A stretch of DNA of 64,000 nt from Deinococcus sp. Leaf326 (GTDB lineage Bacteria; Deinococcota; Deinococci; Deinococcales; Deinococcaceae), in contig NZ_LMOM01000021.1 in assembly GCF_001424185.1 (NCBI RefSeq), positions 232,545 to 296,544 on the forward strand, written 5' to 3'. A program made the translations under genes and the position numbers. Below are positions 1 through 10,031 of this stretch, in pieces. Numbering within the stretch: the stretch's first letter is position 1; every line of letters begins with the position of its first letter. Under the pieces are notes generated by a model. That model made no database searches. It saw only the letters and a program-made list of their open reading frames with translations, and was not told the origin of the DNA.

Positions 1-3000
1 GGGGCGAGAGCGCGCGGGCGTCCACCCGGCCGCCGCTCACGCTCAGGGTGCCGCCCGCGAGGCGCACCGGCAGGCGGGTACCGGGGTGGGTCAGCACGCC
101 CTGGGCAACGATCTGCCGCGCGTCCACACCGCCGCGCCAGTCGAGCCGGGCGTCCAGGCCCAGCGGCGCGCCGGCATACCGGGTCTGGGTCAGCGACACG
201 TCGGCGCCGGTCGCGCGCACCTCGGCCACGAGTCGGCCGGGGCGGATCACGGCGCGCAGGTTCTCTGGCAACAGGCCCGTGAAGGGCGTGAGGTCGGCGC
301 TCAGGGTGCCACCGATGCTCGGCAGGACCTGGAGGCGCCCGCTCAGCGGCCCCGAGGGTACCGCGCTCAGGCGCGGACCGTCGCCGGCCACGCTCAGGGT
401 GCCGGGCCGCGTCCCCGCCGCACTCTCCAGGGCGTAGCGCAGGCCCAAGCGCCCGGCCCAGGCCCCGCCCGCGTAGGTCAGGCCGCCCAGGCGCACGCGC
501 GCCCCGGTCAGCGAGCCGCTCAGCGGCAGGGTCTGGGCCGGCACGACCAGCGCCGCCGCCCCCGACCCGAAGCGCTGCGCCTTGAGCCGGACTGTCCCGC
601 TGAGGTTCGAGACGCCGCCCGTGGCGCGGGCGCTCAGGTACGGCCCGTCCACGCGCAGGTTCAGGTCCGAGACGGTCGCGGGCAGGGTCAGGCGGCCCGA
701 GGCCAGGACCGTCTGGCCGGCCACCGTCCCCGAGGCCGAGATGCGCCCGGCAGCGGCGATCACGTCCAGTGGCCCGGCGCGCAGACGACCGCTCAGGACG
801 CCGCCCGAAGCGCTCAGGCGGCCCTCGAGGGTCTGGCCCGCCAGGGTCAGGCGCCGGGCGTCCACCTGGAGATCACCGAAGCCGCGCAGGGTCACGGTGG
901 CGGCGCCGCCCGCACTGTCGCGCACGCTCAGGGTGCCGCGCGGGCTGGCGCCGGTGCCCTGGATGTTGCCGTCGACGAGCAGTCGTCCGTCGCCGCCCGC
1001 GCCCGGTACGGTCAGGGGACCGCGCACGTTCACGTCGTAGCGCCCGGCGGGCAGCGAGGCCCGGCCCTCGGCACGCAGGCCCTCGCCGTCGGTCACGAGG
1101 ACATTCAGACGGTCCCAGGGGCCGTTGAGGGCCACGGTGTACTGGTCGAGCGTGCCGCGTGCCTCGACCGCGCCCCGGAAGGCCTCACGGCCGCCCTGAC
1201 CCGGTCCCCAGGTGGCGCGCCCCTGCACCTGCCCGGTTTGTCCGAAGGCGGTCAGGGTCTGCGCGCCCGCCACCCGCACCAGACCGCTGCGCCCGTCATA
1301 GGTGACCCCCAGGTCGCCCCAGCGCCCGCGCGCGCTCAGGGCGGGGGTCAGGGTGCCGGTCACGTTGATGTCCTGCGCCGGCACGCTGACCCCACCGAAA
1401 GACAGCTCGCCCGTGCGCCCACTCAGCCGGGCTGCGAGCGCGCCGTAGGGACCGGCGACGGTCGCCCGCAGCGTCTGGCCCATGAAGGTCGCCGCGCCGC
1501 TGGCCTGCACGTCGGGATAGACCCGGCCCCTCAGGGTGGCCTCGGCCGCCTCGCCGCCCAGCGGCAGCCCGGCGCGCAGGTCGGCCGTCACGGTGCCGAT
1601 GGGCGTCTGCCCGGTGTCGCCCCGGCGGGTCAGGGTGCCGGCGACCGTGGCGCCCGCCGCCTGCGCCTGCACCTGGGCCGAGCCGCCCAGCCCGGCGAGG
1701 TTCAGGTCCACCGTGCCGCCCAGCCTGGCCACCGTGGGAAGCAGTGGCCGCAGCGCCGCGAGGTTCACGCGCCCGGTCGCCTGCCAGTCGGCGCCGTCGA
1801 TGAGGCCGCTGGCCGTGTCGCCCAAGGTAGTCAGCGAGAAGCGCACGCCGCTTTGCACACTCAGGCTGCCCCGGATATCGGTGCCCTCGATGCGGGCAGC
1901 CGTGCGGTAGGGCGCGCGCAGGTCGGTGTCGGCCAGCACGGTCACGCCGCCGACCGTGCCGCGCACGCGGGCCGCCGTGCCCAGCGCCTCGGCGCGCAGG
2001 TCGTAGCCGTTGCCCTCGGCGCGCAGCTCGCCCACGGCTTCCAGGTTGGTATTGACCGAGAGGTCGCCGCTCACGGCCGCGCCGCCCGTCACCGCGAGGT
2101 CGCGCGCGCGCAGGGTGAAGGTCTCGCCGTTCCAGCCCAGCGCCTGCTCGCCCGAGCGGAAGGTGGCCCGGCGCCGCAGGAAGTCGAGGTTCAGAGGCCC
2201 GCTGAGCGTCTTCTCGAGGCCGGGGACCCGCGCGCTCACGTTGCCGCTCAGGGCGCCGCCGGGCAGGTTGAGGGTGCCGGTGCCGCCCAGCGTGACGCCC
2301 GCGCCGACGAGATTCTGGACTGCCCAGGTGCCGCGCAGTTGCCGGTCGAGGTCGAGCCGGACCGTCCCCAGGTCCGCGCGCAGGCCCGAGCGGTCGTAGC
2401 GGGCGCTGCCGTTCAGGGCGAAGGGCCCGGCCTGCCCGCCGCTGACGGTCGCCCGCAGGTTCTCGGCGGTGCCGCTCAGGGCCACGCGGGCCCGCGCCGC
2501 GCCGTAGTCGGGGTTCAGCGTGGCCAAGAGGGTTCCGCCCTTGACCGCGTAGCGGGCCTCCAGCGGCCCGCCGAGCGCCGCGCCCCCCAGCGTGACGACG
2601 TTGCGCGCGTTGATGCCCGCCGTGAGGTCCAGCGGCCGACCCGCGAAGTCGCCCTTCCACGCCGCCGTGCCCGCCCGCCCGAGGGCCAAGCGGCCCGTGA
2701 GGGTCTGCGCGCCGGCCAGCCGGGTCCGTGCGCTGAAGGCCAGGTCGTTGGTCTGCCCGTTTACGGTCTCTCCGGCCGCGGAGGTGCTGTCGGCACTGAG
2801 AAAGGTGTATTCGGCCCTGGCGGCCTCAAAGGGCACGCCCGCCACCGTGCCCTGTGCCTGCGCGTAGCCCTTGACCCGCACGGTGGTCCAGCCGCCGGCT
2901 GTGACCCGCAGCTTCAGGGTGCCCTGGCCGGTCGTGCCGACGGCGCGCGCCAGCCCGGCGACGGTGGGCGTGGCGTCGGCGCTCACCGTCCAGTTCTGGG

Positions 3001-3874
3001 CCCCGAGGTCCACGCCGCCGCGCGCAGTGACGGGGCCGTCCCAGCCCTGCCCGGCCAGGGTGAAGCTGATCTGCTCGCCGCGGTGCGTGGCGCGCCCCGT
3101 CACGCCGGTCACGCGCACGAACCGGGCCTCGGGCACGCGCAGCTCGCCGCCGCTCAGGCGCAGGTCGCCCTTCAGGGGGCCGTCGCCTACCACGTAGCGG
3201 CCGGTGATGCGCCCGCCCTCGACACCCTTCCAGTAGTGCCGGGCGATGCGGGCGTCGGCGTCCACGTCCACCGTGAAACGGTTGGTGCCGGCTGCCGTCT
3301 CGGCCACCGTGACCCCGGCCGTGAACGCGCCGTCGTCGGTCTCGCCCTCGACCTTCAGGCGGCCGCCTTCGCCCTGGTCCACCTTCGCGCGCAGGTTGGG
3401 CACGTTGACGCCCTGGCCGTCCACCTGCAGCGCCGAGTCGCGGATGTCCACGCCGCTCACCACGACCTTCCAGCCGCCGCTCGCCGCCCCCCCGCCGCCC
3501 CCGGTCGCCCCCCCGAGCAGCTCGCTGAGCTTGAGGTCCACGTTCGCCCGGTCGACCGCCACGGCGACCCGCACGGTGCGTGTGGCGGGATTGACGCCCG
3601 TGACCGTCACGCCCCCTGCTCCCACCGTCGCGCTCACGCCCGGAAGGTCGACCCGCGCGCCCTCGACCCGGGGCGCCCACAGCGGTCCGGTGACGCGCCC
3701 GGCCTGCACGCCGCTGCCCCCCAGTCGCGTGAGCAGTAGCCCGCCGAACAGGGCCGGCGAGTACGCCACGACCCCCCCCAGCAGCAGCCCCGAGCCCAGC
3801 AGCACCCAGGGCCAGCGCCGGGCCGCGCGCGGCCGCGTAGAGGCGGGGGCGGCCCGGCGCTGGCGGTCGCTCAT
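1..3874 (-). CDS. TamB-like translocation/assembly protein, 3' end cut by window
   Basis: One reverse frame stays open from the ATG at 3874 to the window edge (at least 1291 codons). The N-terminus is basic, followed by one membrane segment (about residues 20-45, rich in L, G and V). The rest is a long run of short beta-type repeats alternating small and aliphatic residues (GxLxLxG, GTLTLxG) with almost no Cys. This is the architecture of TamB/YtfN (DUF490) proteins, inner-membrane-anchored beta-rich proteins that span the periplasm and work with BamA/TamA-type outer-membrane barrels. The conserved C-terminal TamB domain lies outside the window, so family assignment rests on architecture. No good Shine-Dalgarno is seen; a weak GGGGCGG precedes the start. 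The barrel partner is not in the window. Confidence 0.8.
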   Translation of the reverse strand, partial: MSDRQRRAAPASTRPRAARRWPWVLLGSGLLLGGVVAYSPALFGGLLLTRLGGSGVQAGRVTGPLWAPRVEGARVDLPGVSATVGAGGVTVTGVNPATRTVRVAVAVDRANVDLKLSELLGGATGGGGGAASGGWKVVVSGVDIRDSALQVDGQGVNVPNLRAKVDQGEGGRLKVEGETDDGAFTAGVTVAETAAGTNRFTVDVDADARIARHYWKGVEGGRITGRYVVGDGPLKGDLRLSGGELRVPEARFVRVTGVTGRATHRGEQISFTLAGQGWDGPVTARGGVDLGAQNWTVSADATPTVAGLARAVGTTGQGTLKLRVTAGGWTTVRVKGYAQAQGTVAGVPFEAARAEYTFLSADSTSAAGETVNGQTNDLAFSARTRLAGAQTLTGRLALGRAGTAAWKGDFAGRPLDLTAGINARNVVTLGGAALGGPLEARYAVKGGTLLATLNPDYGAARARVALSGTAENLRATVSGGQAGPFALNGSARYDRSGLRADLGTVRLDLDRQLRGTWAVQNLVGAGVTLGGTGTLNLPGGALSGNVSARVPGLEKTLSGPLNLDFLRRRATFRSGEQALGWNGETFTLRARDLAVTGGAAVSGDLSVNTNLEAVGELRAEGNGYDLRAEALGTAARVRGTVGGVTVLADTDLRAPYRTAARIEGTDIRGSLSVQSGVRFSLTTLGDTASGLIDGADWQATGRVNLAALRPLLPTVARLGGTVDLNLAGLGGSAQVQAQAAGATVAGTLTRRGDTGQTPIGTVTADLRAGLPLGGEAAEATLRGRVYPDVQASGAATFMGQTLRATVAGPYGALAARLSGRTGELSFGGVSVPAQDINVTGTLTPALSARGRWGDLGVTYDGRSGLVRVAGAQTLTAFGQTGQVQGRATWGPGQGGREAFRGAVEARGTLDQYTVALNGPWDRLNVLVTDGEGLRAEGRASLPAGRYDVNVRGPLTVPGAGGDGRLLVDGNIQGTGASPRGTLSVRDSAGGAATVTLRGFGDLQVDARRLTLAGQTLEGRLSASGGVLSGRLRAGPLDVIAAAGRISASGTVAGQTVLASGRLTLPATVSDLNLRVDGPYLSARATGGVSNLSGTVRLKAQRFGSGAAALVVPAQTLPLSGSLTGARVRLGGLTYAGGAWAGRLGLRYALESAAGTRPGTLSVAGDGPRLSAVPSGPLSGRLQVLPSIGGTLSADLTPFTGLLPENLRAVIRPGRLVAEVRATGADVSLTQTRYAGAPLGLDARLDWRGGVDARQIVAQGVLTHPGTRLPVRLAGGTLSVSGGRVDARALSP

Positions 3875-4092
3875 GGCCGCCCCGCACAGTTCGCCGCGCC
3901 CCGAGGAAACCGGGACGCGGCGAGCAACGTGCAGGGCAGAGAACGGCCGACCATCCGCGTCATCTTAGAGCCTGGGCGTGAGGGACGTGAGCGCGGCGTC
4001 CTCTGCGCTGCCGGTCAGGTGAGGGGTATGCGTTCGCCCCGCCGGGACGGCGGCAACCCGTGAGGACAACCGGGTCCCGGACGCGGCGCGGC

Positions 4093-4266
4093 TCAGATGA
4101 ACAGGGGCTCGTCGGGATCGTCGGGTAGGGGGCGGTCCTTGCGGGCCAGCAGCGCCGCCGCCGTGCCGATGCCCAGCAGCGCGCCGATCCCCAGCACCGC
4201 CAGCACCCAGATGCTCGCGGAGAGCGGCGGTGTCGCCGCGCGGTGGGTCAGTTGGTGTCCTTCCAT
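4093..4266 (-). CDS. Small single-pass membrane protein, 57 aa
   Basis: I do not recognise a family. The 57-residue product has a hydrophobic segment at about residues 17-42 (IWVLAVLGIGALLGIG), then a basic residue pair and an acidic tail ending PDEPLFI. The start is set by the box TATGCT at 4274-4279, seven bases before ATG 4266, the leaderless arrangement used throughout this window. An upstream in-frame ATG at 4278 lies inside that box and is less likely. It stands alone between the TamB-like gene and the RNHCP gene. Confidence 0.6.
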   Translation of the reverse strand: MEGHQLTHRAATPPLSASIWVLAVLGIGALLGIGTAAALLARKDRPLPDDPDEPLFI

Positions 4267-4420
4267 GTAACGCAGCATACCGTCAGGTCCCGGCCGGCGC
4301 TCTTGACCTCGCCTTGAAAGGGGTGGGGCAGTCCGGGCAGGACGTGGGAAGGAGTTGCGGGCGGCCGAGGAGCAGGCCAGGGCAGGTGGGTACAGGCACC
4401 CTCCCGCCCCTGCGCGCGGC

Positions 4421-4765
4421 CTAGTCCCGGCTGACCGCCTTGCTCAGGGCGACGAGAACCTCCCAGTCGTCGGGCTGCTCCGGGTCGTCGAGGGCGGCGC
4501 GGTTGCGGCCCAGATGACCGCACCTGGCGCAGCGGTGCAGCACGATCCAGCCCTTCTTGCCGCTGTGCTCGACCCCCACCGGCACGAGGTCGCCGTGACA
4601 CTCGCTGGCGCGGTCACCGGGCAGCACGTCCACGTGCAGGCTGTGCAGGCAGTGCGGGCAGTGGTTGCGCACCGAGCCGTTGCGCAGTGGCCGCACCTCG
4701 CCTCCGCAGGACTGGCAGGTGAAGGCGTTGTTAGTGCCCTGCACCGTGAAGCGCCGGCCGCTCAC
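4421..4765 (-). CDS. RNHCP-domain zinc-ribbon protein
   Basis: The 114-residue protein contains the signature RNHCPHCLHSLHVD from residue 33, which names the RNHCP family. Likely metal ligands are C17/C20, C36/C39 and C79/C82, giving three CxxC knuckles. Function of the family is unknown; a zinc-binding role is inferred from the Cys pairs. Its start overlaps the stop of the upstream membrane-protein gene by four bases, so the two are probably translated together. Confidence 0.85.
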   Translation of the reverse strand: MSGRRFTVQGTNNAFTCQSCGGEVRPLRNGSVRNHCPHCLHSLHVDVLPGDRASECHGDLVPVGVEHSGKKGWIVLHRCARCGHLGRNRAALDDPEQPDDWEVLVALSKAVSRD

Positions 4766-5214
4766 CGCGCCCCCCCCCGGCGCTGGTCACGGCGCGCGTG
4801 GCGCTCGTCCCAGCGGCGGTCGAGAAAGGAGCGGATGGCCGGCTGCCCCACGAGCAGCAACCCCAGCGCGATGTACGCCAGCCCCGCCACGCTGATGACC
4901 CACCCCTGCCAGCTCACGGTGCCGGTGAGCATCCCGACGATGAACACCAGAATGCCCGTGAACATGCTCAGGCCGACGGTCACGCGCCACGCCCACACGC
5001 TGCCTAGCCACACCTGCGCGAGCAGGGCGGCCGTGGCACAGGTATACAGCACGTTGCGCGCGAAATCGCCCGTCTGTCCCTGGAGCAGTCCCGCCAGAAA
5101 AGGCGTCGTGCTGATCATGAACAGGCCCGCGAGCACGACCTGGGTCGGTACGCGGCCGGCGCCGGCCAGGGCCGGGTCGTGCGGCGAGGAGGGACGGGGG
5201 GCAGGCGTGCTCAC
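4762..5214 (-). CDS. Four-helix integral membrane protein
   Basis: The 150-residue protein has four hydrophobic stretches at about residues 25-45, 55-72, 78-97 and 103-122, and a strongly basic C-terminal tail (RRWDERHARRDQRR). I do not recognise a family. GTG is the likely start, with GAGG immediately upstream but too close to be an ideal ribosome site, so a start a few codons further in is possible. It is the first gene of a two-gene unit with the RNHCP protein (ATGA-type overlap). Confidence 0.7.
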   Translation of the reverse strand: MSTPAPRPSSPHDPALAGAGRVPTQVVLAGLFMISTTPFLAGLLQGQTGDFARNVLYTCATAALLAQVWLGSVWAWRVTVGLSMFTGILVFIVGMLTGTVSWQGWVISVAGLAYIALGLLLVGQPAIRSFLDRRWDERHARRDQRRGGAR

Positions 5215-5325
5215 ACCTCATTTCAGCACGCGCGCGGCGCAGGTGCCGGGACGCGGCGCCCAATTGCGCTGGCCAGAGCGTCGGAGGGCGGCTACTGCCG
5301 GGCTAGGGTCGCGGCTGCCCCTCCT

Positions 5326-6867
5326 TCAGGGCGACCAGACCGGCAGCGTCACCGGCCGGGCGCGTGCCCACTCGTACTCGAACTGCCGCCCGAAGGCGCG
5401 CAGAGTGGTTGGGTCACTCGTCGCCAGGGTGTACTCGCTCAGGCCGCTCGGGCCGAAGGCGCTGAAGTGCAGGTTCTGGCTGCCCACCGTGAGCATCTCG
5501 CCGTCAATGAGGGCGGCCTTGGCGTGCAGGCCGCCCGCTCCGGCGAACCAGCGTGCCTGGACGTGCCCGGCCAGGCCCTCCGGGGCCAGCGCCGCGCGCA
5601 GGCTGCCCAGCAGCGAGAGCCCCTCGACCTGGAGCAGGGGGTCGTGGTCGAGGAGCAGCCGCAGTGTCACGCCGTGTCCCCGGACGGCCTGCACGGCCGC
5701 GCGCCACACCGGCAGCTGATCTTCTGGAAAGCGGCACAGGCCCGGCAGGGTCAGGCTCAGGCTGCATCCCAGCGTGCCGCTCACCTGCGACTGCATCACG
5801 TCAATGCTGCGCTCGGCCGCGCCGAACAGTTCGGTCACCGTCTCGTCCTGGGTCTCGTATCCGCTGCGGCGGTACAGGCCGTAGACGCGCGCTGTGCCCT
5901 GGGCGGGGGCGGGGGCGTCCCAGGTCAGTGGCATCCGGCCCTCTGCGGTAAACGCGCAGAGCTCCCGCACGGTCTGGGGGGTGGGGACGGCGCGGCACTT
6001 CAGGACCGTGCTGTGGGACCAGCCGTCGGCGAAGGCGGCCAGGGCCTGCCGCGCGACCGGGCCACGCACGCGCAGCGCGAGGTCGGTGAGGTCCTGGCCA
6101 CCGCCCTGCGGGGCATCCGGGGCGCGGACTGTAGACGGCAGGTGCATCCAGCTCAGGTTGAAGCCCCCGGCCAGGACGTCCTGACCGTCCACGACCACCA
6201 GTTTGGCGTGCTGGTGCGGCGCGGCGTAGCGGTAGTCGGCCAGCTCCAGCCGCCAGCCGGGCACGTCGTCGCCGGTCAGGGGAATCCCGGCGGCCAGCAG
6301 CTGCCGCGCGGCCGTGAAGGCGTTGGCGGCGGGGTCGGTCAGGTCGCCCAGCCGGATGGAGTGGCCCAGCAGTACGCGTACTGTCAGGCCCTGGGGATAG
6401 TGCTCGGGGCGGGCCCGCACGTCGCGGCGCAGCTCCGCCAGCGTGCGGGCAATGGCGGCGCCGGGCGAGTCCTGACCCTCTTCCCACAGCATGTTGGCGA
6501 TGACGATCTCGCGCCGCGCCGTACGTAGCTGCGCCTCGACCAGCGCGAAGCCGCCCTGCGGGTTGGCGGGCTGGTCGCTATAGGCCGGGTCGGGGTTGGG
6601 AAAGTGGATCAGGCCCAGAACCTCGTTGCCGCAGCTCAGGGCCGCGCCCTCGCCGCGCGTGCGCATGTAGAGCAGCCGGTCAAGCCGGGCTTCCGGCGGG
6701 GGGCAGGTGTTCAGGCCTGCGCCGTCCAGGGCAGCGAGGTCCGGGGCCGGCAGGGGAGAGGTCAGGATGGTGACCCCGGCGGGCAGGAACCACGCCGCGC
6801 CGCCCGGCAGCTTCGGCAGCAGGCCGGCGATCAACAGCAGCAGCCCCAGCACCGACACCAAACGCAC
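5326..6867 (-). CDS. Phospholipase D-like / cardiolipin synthase-like protein
   Basis: The 513-residue protein has two HKD motifs, H220-A-K-(x4)-D227 and H448-A-K-(x4)-D455, each followed by a conserved G and an SxN/FN element (GGFNLSW and GSQNLHFS). These are the paired catalytic motifs of the phospholipase D superfamily, which hydrolyse or transfer phosphodiester head groups. An N-terminal hydrophobic segment (about residues 5-30) makes it a membrane-anchored or secreted protein. Start is GTG at 6867, six bases after a TAGCCT box (6874-6879), hence leaderless. It is transcribed away from the MOSC gene. Whether it makes cardiolipin or degrades a phospholipid cannot be told from the sequence. 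Confidence 0.85.
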   Translation of the reverse strand: MRLVSVLGLLLLIAGLLPKLPGGAAWFLPAGVTILTSPLPAPDLAALDGAGLNTCPPPEARLDRLLYMRTRGEGAALSCGNEVLGLIHFPNPDPAYSDQPANPQGGFALVEAQLRTARREIVIANMLWEEGQDSPGAAIARTLAELRRDVRARPEHYPQGLTVRVLLGHSIRLGDLTDPAANAFTAARQLLAAGIPLTGDDVPGWRLELADYRYAAPHQHAKLVVVDGQDVLAGGFNLSWMHLPSTVRAPDAPQGGGQDLTDLALRVRGPVARQALAAFADGWSHSTVLKCRAVPTPQTVRELCAFTAEGRMPLTWDAPAPAQGTARVYGLYRRSGYETQDETVTELFGAAERSIDVMQSQVSGTLGCSLSLTLPGLCRFPEDQLPVWRAAVQAVRGHGVTLRLLLDHDPLLQVEGLSLLGSLRAALAPEGLAGHVQARWFAGAGGLHAKAALIDGEMLTVGSQNLHFSAFGPSGLSEYTLATSDPTTLRAFGRQFEYEWARARPVTLPVWSP

Positions 6868-6927
6868 CCCGGCAGGCTACACGCTCTTCGCGCCTCGCCG
6901 GGCCCCGGCAGGCTTTAGCCTGGGGTC

Positions 6928-7569
6928 ATGAACGTGCGAATCCTCAGCGTACAGGTGGGCCGTCCCGCATCCGTTCAGATCGGCGGCCGGGCCGTCACGA
7001 GCGGAATCGACAAACGGCCGGTGCCGGGGCGCGTGCCGGTGGGTAGCCTGGGGCTGGGCGGTGATCATGTGCTCAACACCCGTCACCACGGCGGCCCCGA
7101 CCAGGCGGTGTACCTGTATACGGCCCCCGACTATGACCGCTGGGCCGAGGTCCTGGGCGAGCGGCCTGCCCCTGGCACCTTCGGCGAGAACGTGCTCCTG
7201 AGTGGCCTGGAATCGGCTGAGGTAAGGATCGGCACGCAGCTCGACTGCGGCGACGCCCGGCTGGAAGTCACGGCGGCGCGCATTCCCTGCGCCACGCTGG
7301 CCGCGCGTATGGGCGACCCCACGTTCGTCAAACGTTTTGCCGCCGTGCGCCGCCCCGGACTGTACGCCCGCGTGCTACGCCCCGGTACGCTGGGCGCGGA
7401 CGACGCCGTGACCGTTCATTCGGCCGCGGAGGGAGCACCCACCGTGGGCGAGATCTTCGACCTGTGGTTCGCCCGGCAGCGCGACCCTGACCGCCTGCGC
7501 GCCCTGCTCGCGTACCCGCTGGCCTCGCGCCTGCGGGACGACGTCGAGGGCTGGCTGGCCGGGAAGTAG
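6928..7569 (+). CDS. MOSC-domain protein, YiiM type
   Basis: The 213-residue protein carries a MOSC domain (GDHVLNTRHHGGPDQAVYLY near residue 45; FGENVL near residue 85) and the family cysteine C121 in the motif RIPC. A short helical C-terminal segment after residue 165 matches the YiiM three-alpha extension. MOSC proteins carry sulfur on that Cys or reduce N-hydroxylated substrates with molybdenum cofactor; the substrate here is unknown. The start follows TAGCCT (6916-6921) by six bases, so the mRNA is likely leaderless. Confidence 0.9.
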   Translation: MNVRILSVQVGRPASVQIGGRAVTSGIDKRPVPGRVPVGSLGLGGDHVLNTRHHGGPDQAVYLYTAPDYDRWAEVLGERPAPGTFGENVLLSGLESAEVRIGTQLDCGDARLEVTAARIPCATLAARMGDPTFVKRFAAVRRPGLYARVLRPGTLGADDAVTVHSAAEGAPTVGEIFDLWFARQRDPDRLRALLAYPLASRLRDDVEGWLAGK

Positions 7570-7619
7570 ACCGTGGGACCAGGGCGGTGTACCTGCCCGG
7601 TTCCCACGGCCCGCCAGTT

Positions 7620-8612
7620 TCAGGCGCTTCTGCGCTTGACCAGGACCGGCGAGAACTTGCGGGCGCGTGGGGGCCCCTGGTGGCCGCTCAGACGGGAGAG
7701 AAGCAGGGCGGCCGCCTCCTGACCCATCTTCTCGACCGGCTGGTGCAGCGTGGTCAGGCCCCGGCTCTCGGCCCAGGGCTGGTCGTCGAAACCGATGACC
7801 CGCACGTCCTCGCCGGGAACCAGGCCGCGCTCCTGGGCTTCGTCGATCAGAGCGGCCGCCAGCAGGTCGGCCGAGGCGAAGACCGTACAGGGCAGCTCGG
7901 CCTCGTCGAGCAGGCGCGTGGCGGTGCGGCGGGCGGCGAGGTTGTCGAAGCTGGAGACGTACTCGGCCTTCAGGGGACGCCCGGCGGCGCTCAGCGCCTC
8001 GCAAAAGCCGCTGCGGCGGTCCTCGAAGACGCGGGTGGTGAACAGCTGGTCGAGTTCGGTCTCGACCCACATGGCGTACAGCGTGCCCGGCAGCGTGCAG
8101 GCGTACTCGCCCGCCACGCGCCCGCCGCTGACGTTGTCCATGTAGGCGCAGTCGGCCGCCGGCGAGTAGGCGTCCACGAGTACGGTGGGCTGCTGGGTGC
8201 GCAGCCGGTGCTGGTCGAACAGCCCCGTGAGGTTGTAGGTCGCCATGACCAGGCCGTCGGCCTGATAGGCCAGGGTGTGCGACCCCAGGTAGCGTTCCAG
8301 ACGCGAGCGGTCAAGCAGCGGAAAGATCGCCACGTCGTAGCGCGCCGCCTGAAAGGCCGTCTCCAGGCCGTCGAGCAGGCGCACGTAGAACTCGGTGGTC
8401 ACGACCGGCAGCAGCACGCTGATGGTGTAGCTCTTGCCCCCGGCGATGCGGCGGGCGTGGGGATTGGGCGTGTACTCGAGGTCCGCAATGGCCCGCAGCA
8501 CGGCCTCACGGGTGGTGTCCTTGACGGCCGTGTGGTTGTTCAGCACGCGGGACACGGTGCCGACGCCCACGCCCGCCGTCCGGGCCACGTCTTGAATGGT
8601 GGGTTTTCGCAT
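7620..8612 (-). CDS. LacI-family transcriptional regulator
   Basis: The 330-residue protein begins MRKPTIQDVARTAGVGVGTV, a standard LacI helix-turn-helix, then the hinge region (NPHARRIAGGKS) and a periplasmic-binding-protein-like sensor domain ending with VIGFDDQPWAESRGLTTL and MGQEAAALLL. I place the start at 8612, where the HTH begins; an upstream in-frame extension to 8888 has no family counterpart. A TATGGT box lies at 8626-8631. A perfect 14-base inverted repeat of LacI type sits at 8642-8655, upstream of this box, which suggests autorepression. No sugar operon is adjacent, so the ligand is unknown. Confidence 0.93.
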   Translation of the reverse strand: MRKPTIQDVARTAGVGVGTVSRVLNNHTAVKDTTREAVLRAIADLEYTPNPHARRIAGGKSYTISVLLPVVTTEFYVRLLDGLETAFQAARYDVAIFPLLDRSRLERYLGSHTLAYQADGLVMATYNLTGLFDQHRLRTQQPTVLVDAYSPAADCAYMDNVSGGRVAGEYACTLPGTLYAMWVETELDQLFTTRVFEDRRSGFCEALSAAGRPLKAEYVSSFDNLAARRTATRLLDEAELPCTVFASADLLAAALIDEAQERGLVPGEDVRVIGFDDQPWAESRGLTTLHQPVEKMGQEAAALLLSRLSGHQGPPRARKFSPVLVKRRSA

Positions 8613-8641
8613 GTCGCTCGCCGCTACCATACCCCGCCGCA

Positions 8642-8655
8642 TGGAACGGGTTCCA
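8642..8655. promoter_or_regulatory. LacI-type operator, TGGAACGGGTTCCA
   Basis: Six-base arms TGGAAC and GTTCCA form a perfect inverted repeat around GG. Family knowledge: LacI/GalR operators are palindromes of this size with a central CG or GG. It lies 30 bases upstream of the lacI-family start, covering the expected -35/spacer of that gene, and within the 191-base divergent region shared with the copper operon. Autoregulation is inferred; control of the divergent operon is possible but less likely. Confidence 0.7.
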
Positions 8656-8803
8656 GAACTGGCCCGCGCGCCCGGCCAGTTCAGGGGGACAATCCGGCCG
8701 GGGGAGCCCCGTAGACTGCCCTCCAACGTCTCCGAGTGCGGCACCAGGGCAGGAAACCTCTTCCGTGCCCGTCCGCCTCCGCCCCACCGAAACGAGGTTG
8801 TGC

Positions 8804-9328
8804 ATGTCCGAATTGCCCCTGTTCCTTCGCCGGTCCGTCCTGGCCGCTTCCCTGGCCTACGCCGCCCTGACCCTCCTGCCGGCGGCACTGGCCCAGCACG
8901 CGGGTCACACGATGCCCATGCCCGGTCCGGCCAAAACGGCCCCGGCGCCCGCGTCCAGCGCGCCCCTGCCGCTGCGGGCCAGCGCGGCGACCGTCGTCGC
9001 GGTGCCGCCGGGCATCGGGGAGACCTCGGTGTTCCTGACCCTGACCAACACGGGCGCCCAGCCCCTGAAGATCACCGGGGCGCGCAGCGACGTGGCGGGC
9101 CGCGCCATGCTCATGAACACGGTCAAGTCCGGAGCCATGACCGGTATGAAGATGACGGCCGCCCTGGTGGTGCCCGCGCGCGGCCAGCTGGTCCTGAGCG
9201 CGACCGGCGACCACCTCATGCTCATGGACCTGAAGCGCAGCCTGAAGGTGGGCGAGACGCTGAAGGTGGTTCTCTCCACTGCGGACGGCCGTCGCCTGAC
9301 GGTGAGCGCCACGGTCCGGAAGCCCTGA
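8804..9328 (+). CDS. PCuAC copper chaperone
   Basis: The 174-residue secreted protein has an N-terminal signal (about residues 1-30, ending PAALAQ), a His/Met-rich stretch (HAGHTMPMPGP) and a PCuAC domain. The domain keeps the HxM element (GDHLMLMDL) and a Met-rich loop (SGAMTGMKM). The first His of the canonical motif appears replaced by Met/Leu (AMLMN). The family loads Cu(I) into the CuA centre of cytochrome oxidase outside the membrane. GAGG seven bases before ATG 8804 sets the start; an upstream ATG at 8765 is rejected. First gene of the PCuAC-SCO1-CtaG unit, with one base before the next ATG. Confidence 0.88.
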   Translation: MSELPLFLRRSVLAASLAYAALTLLPAALAQHAGHTMPMPGPAKTAPAPASSAPLPLRASAATVVAVPPGIGETSVFLTLTNTGAQPLKITGARSDVAGRAMLMNTVKSGAMTGMKMTAALVVPARGQLVLSATGDHLMLMDLKRSLKVGETLKVVLSTADGRRLTVSATVRKP

Positions 9329-9329
9329 G

Positions 9330-10027
<698 letters not shown>

Positions 10028-10031
<4 letters not shown>

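Noticed and set aside
86..3739. Forward-strand open frame of more than 1200 codons
   Set aside because: It is antisense to the TamB-like gene, has Arg/Gln/Gly/Ala-biased nonsense composition, and no family motif. The reverse frame has a membrane anchor and regular beta-repeat pattern.
5179..6528. Long forward frame opposite the phospholipase D-like gene
   Set aside because: Shadow of a GC-rich gene; the reverse frame carries both HKD motifs in the right places.
8712..8717. TAGACT considered as the -10 of the copper operon
   Set aside because: No -35 at the right spacing and 86 bases from the start; kept only as a weak possibility, not listed as a feature.
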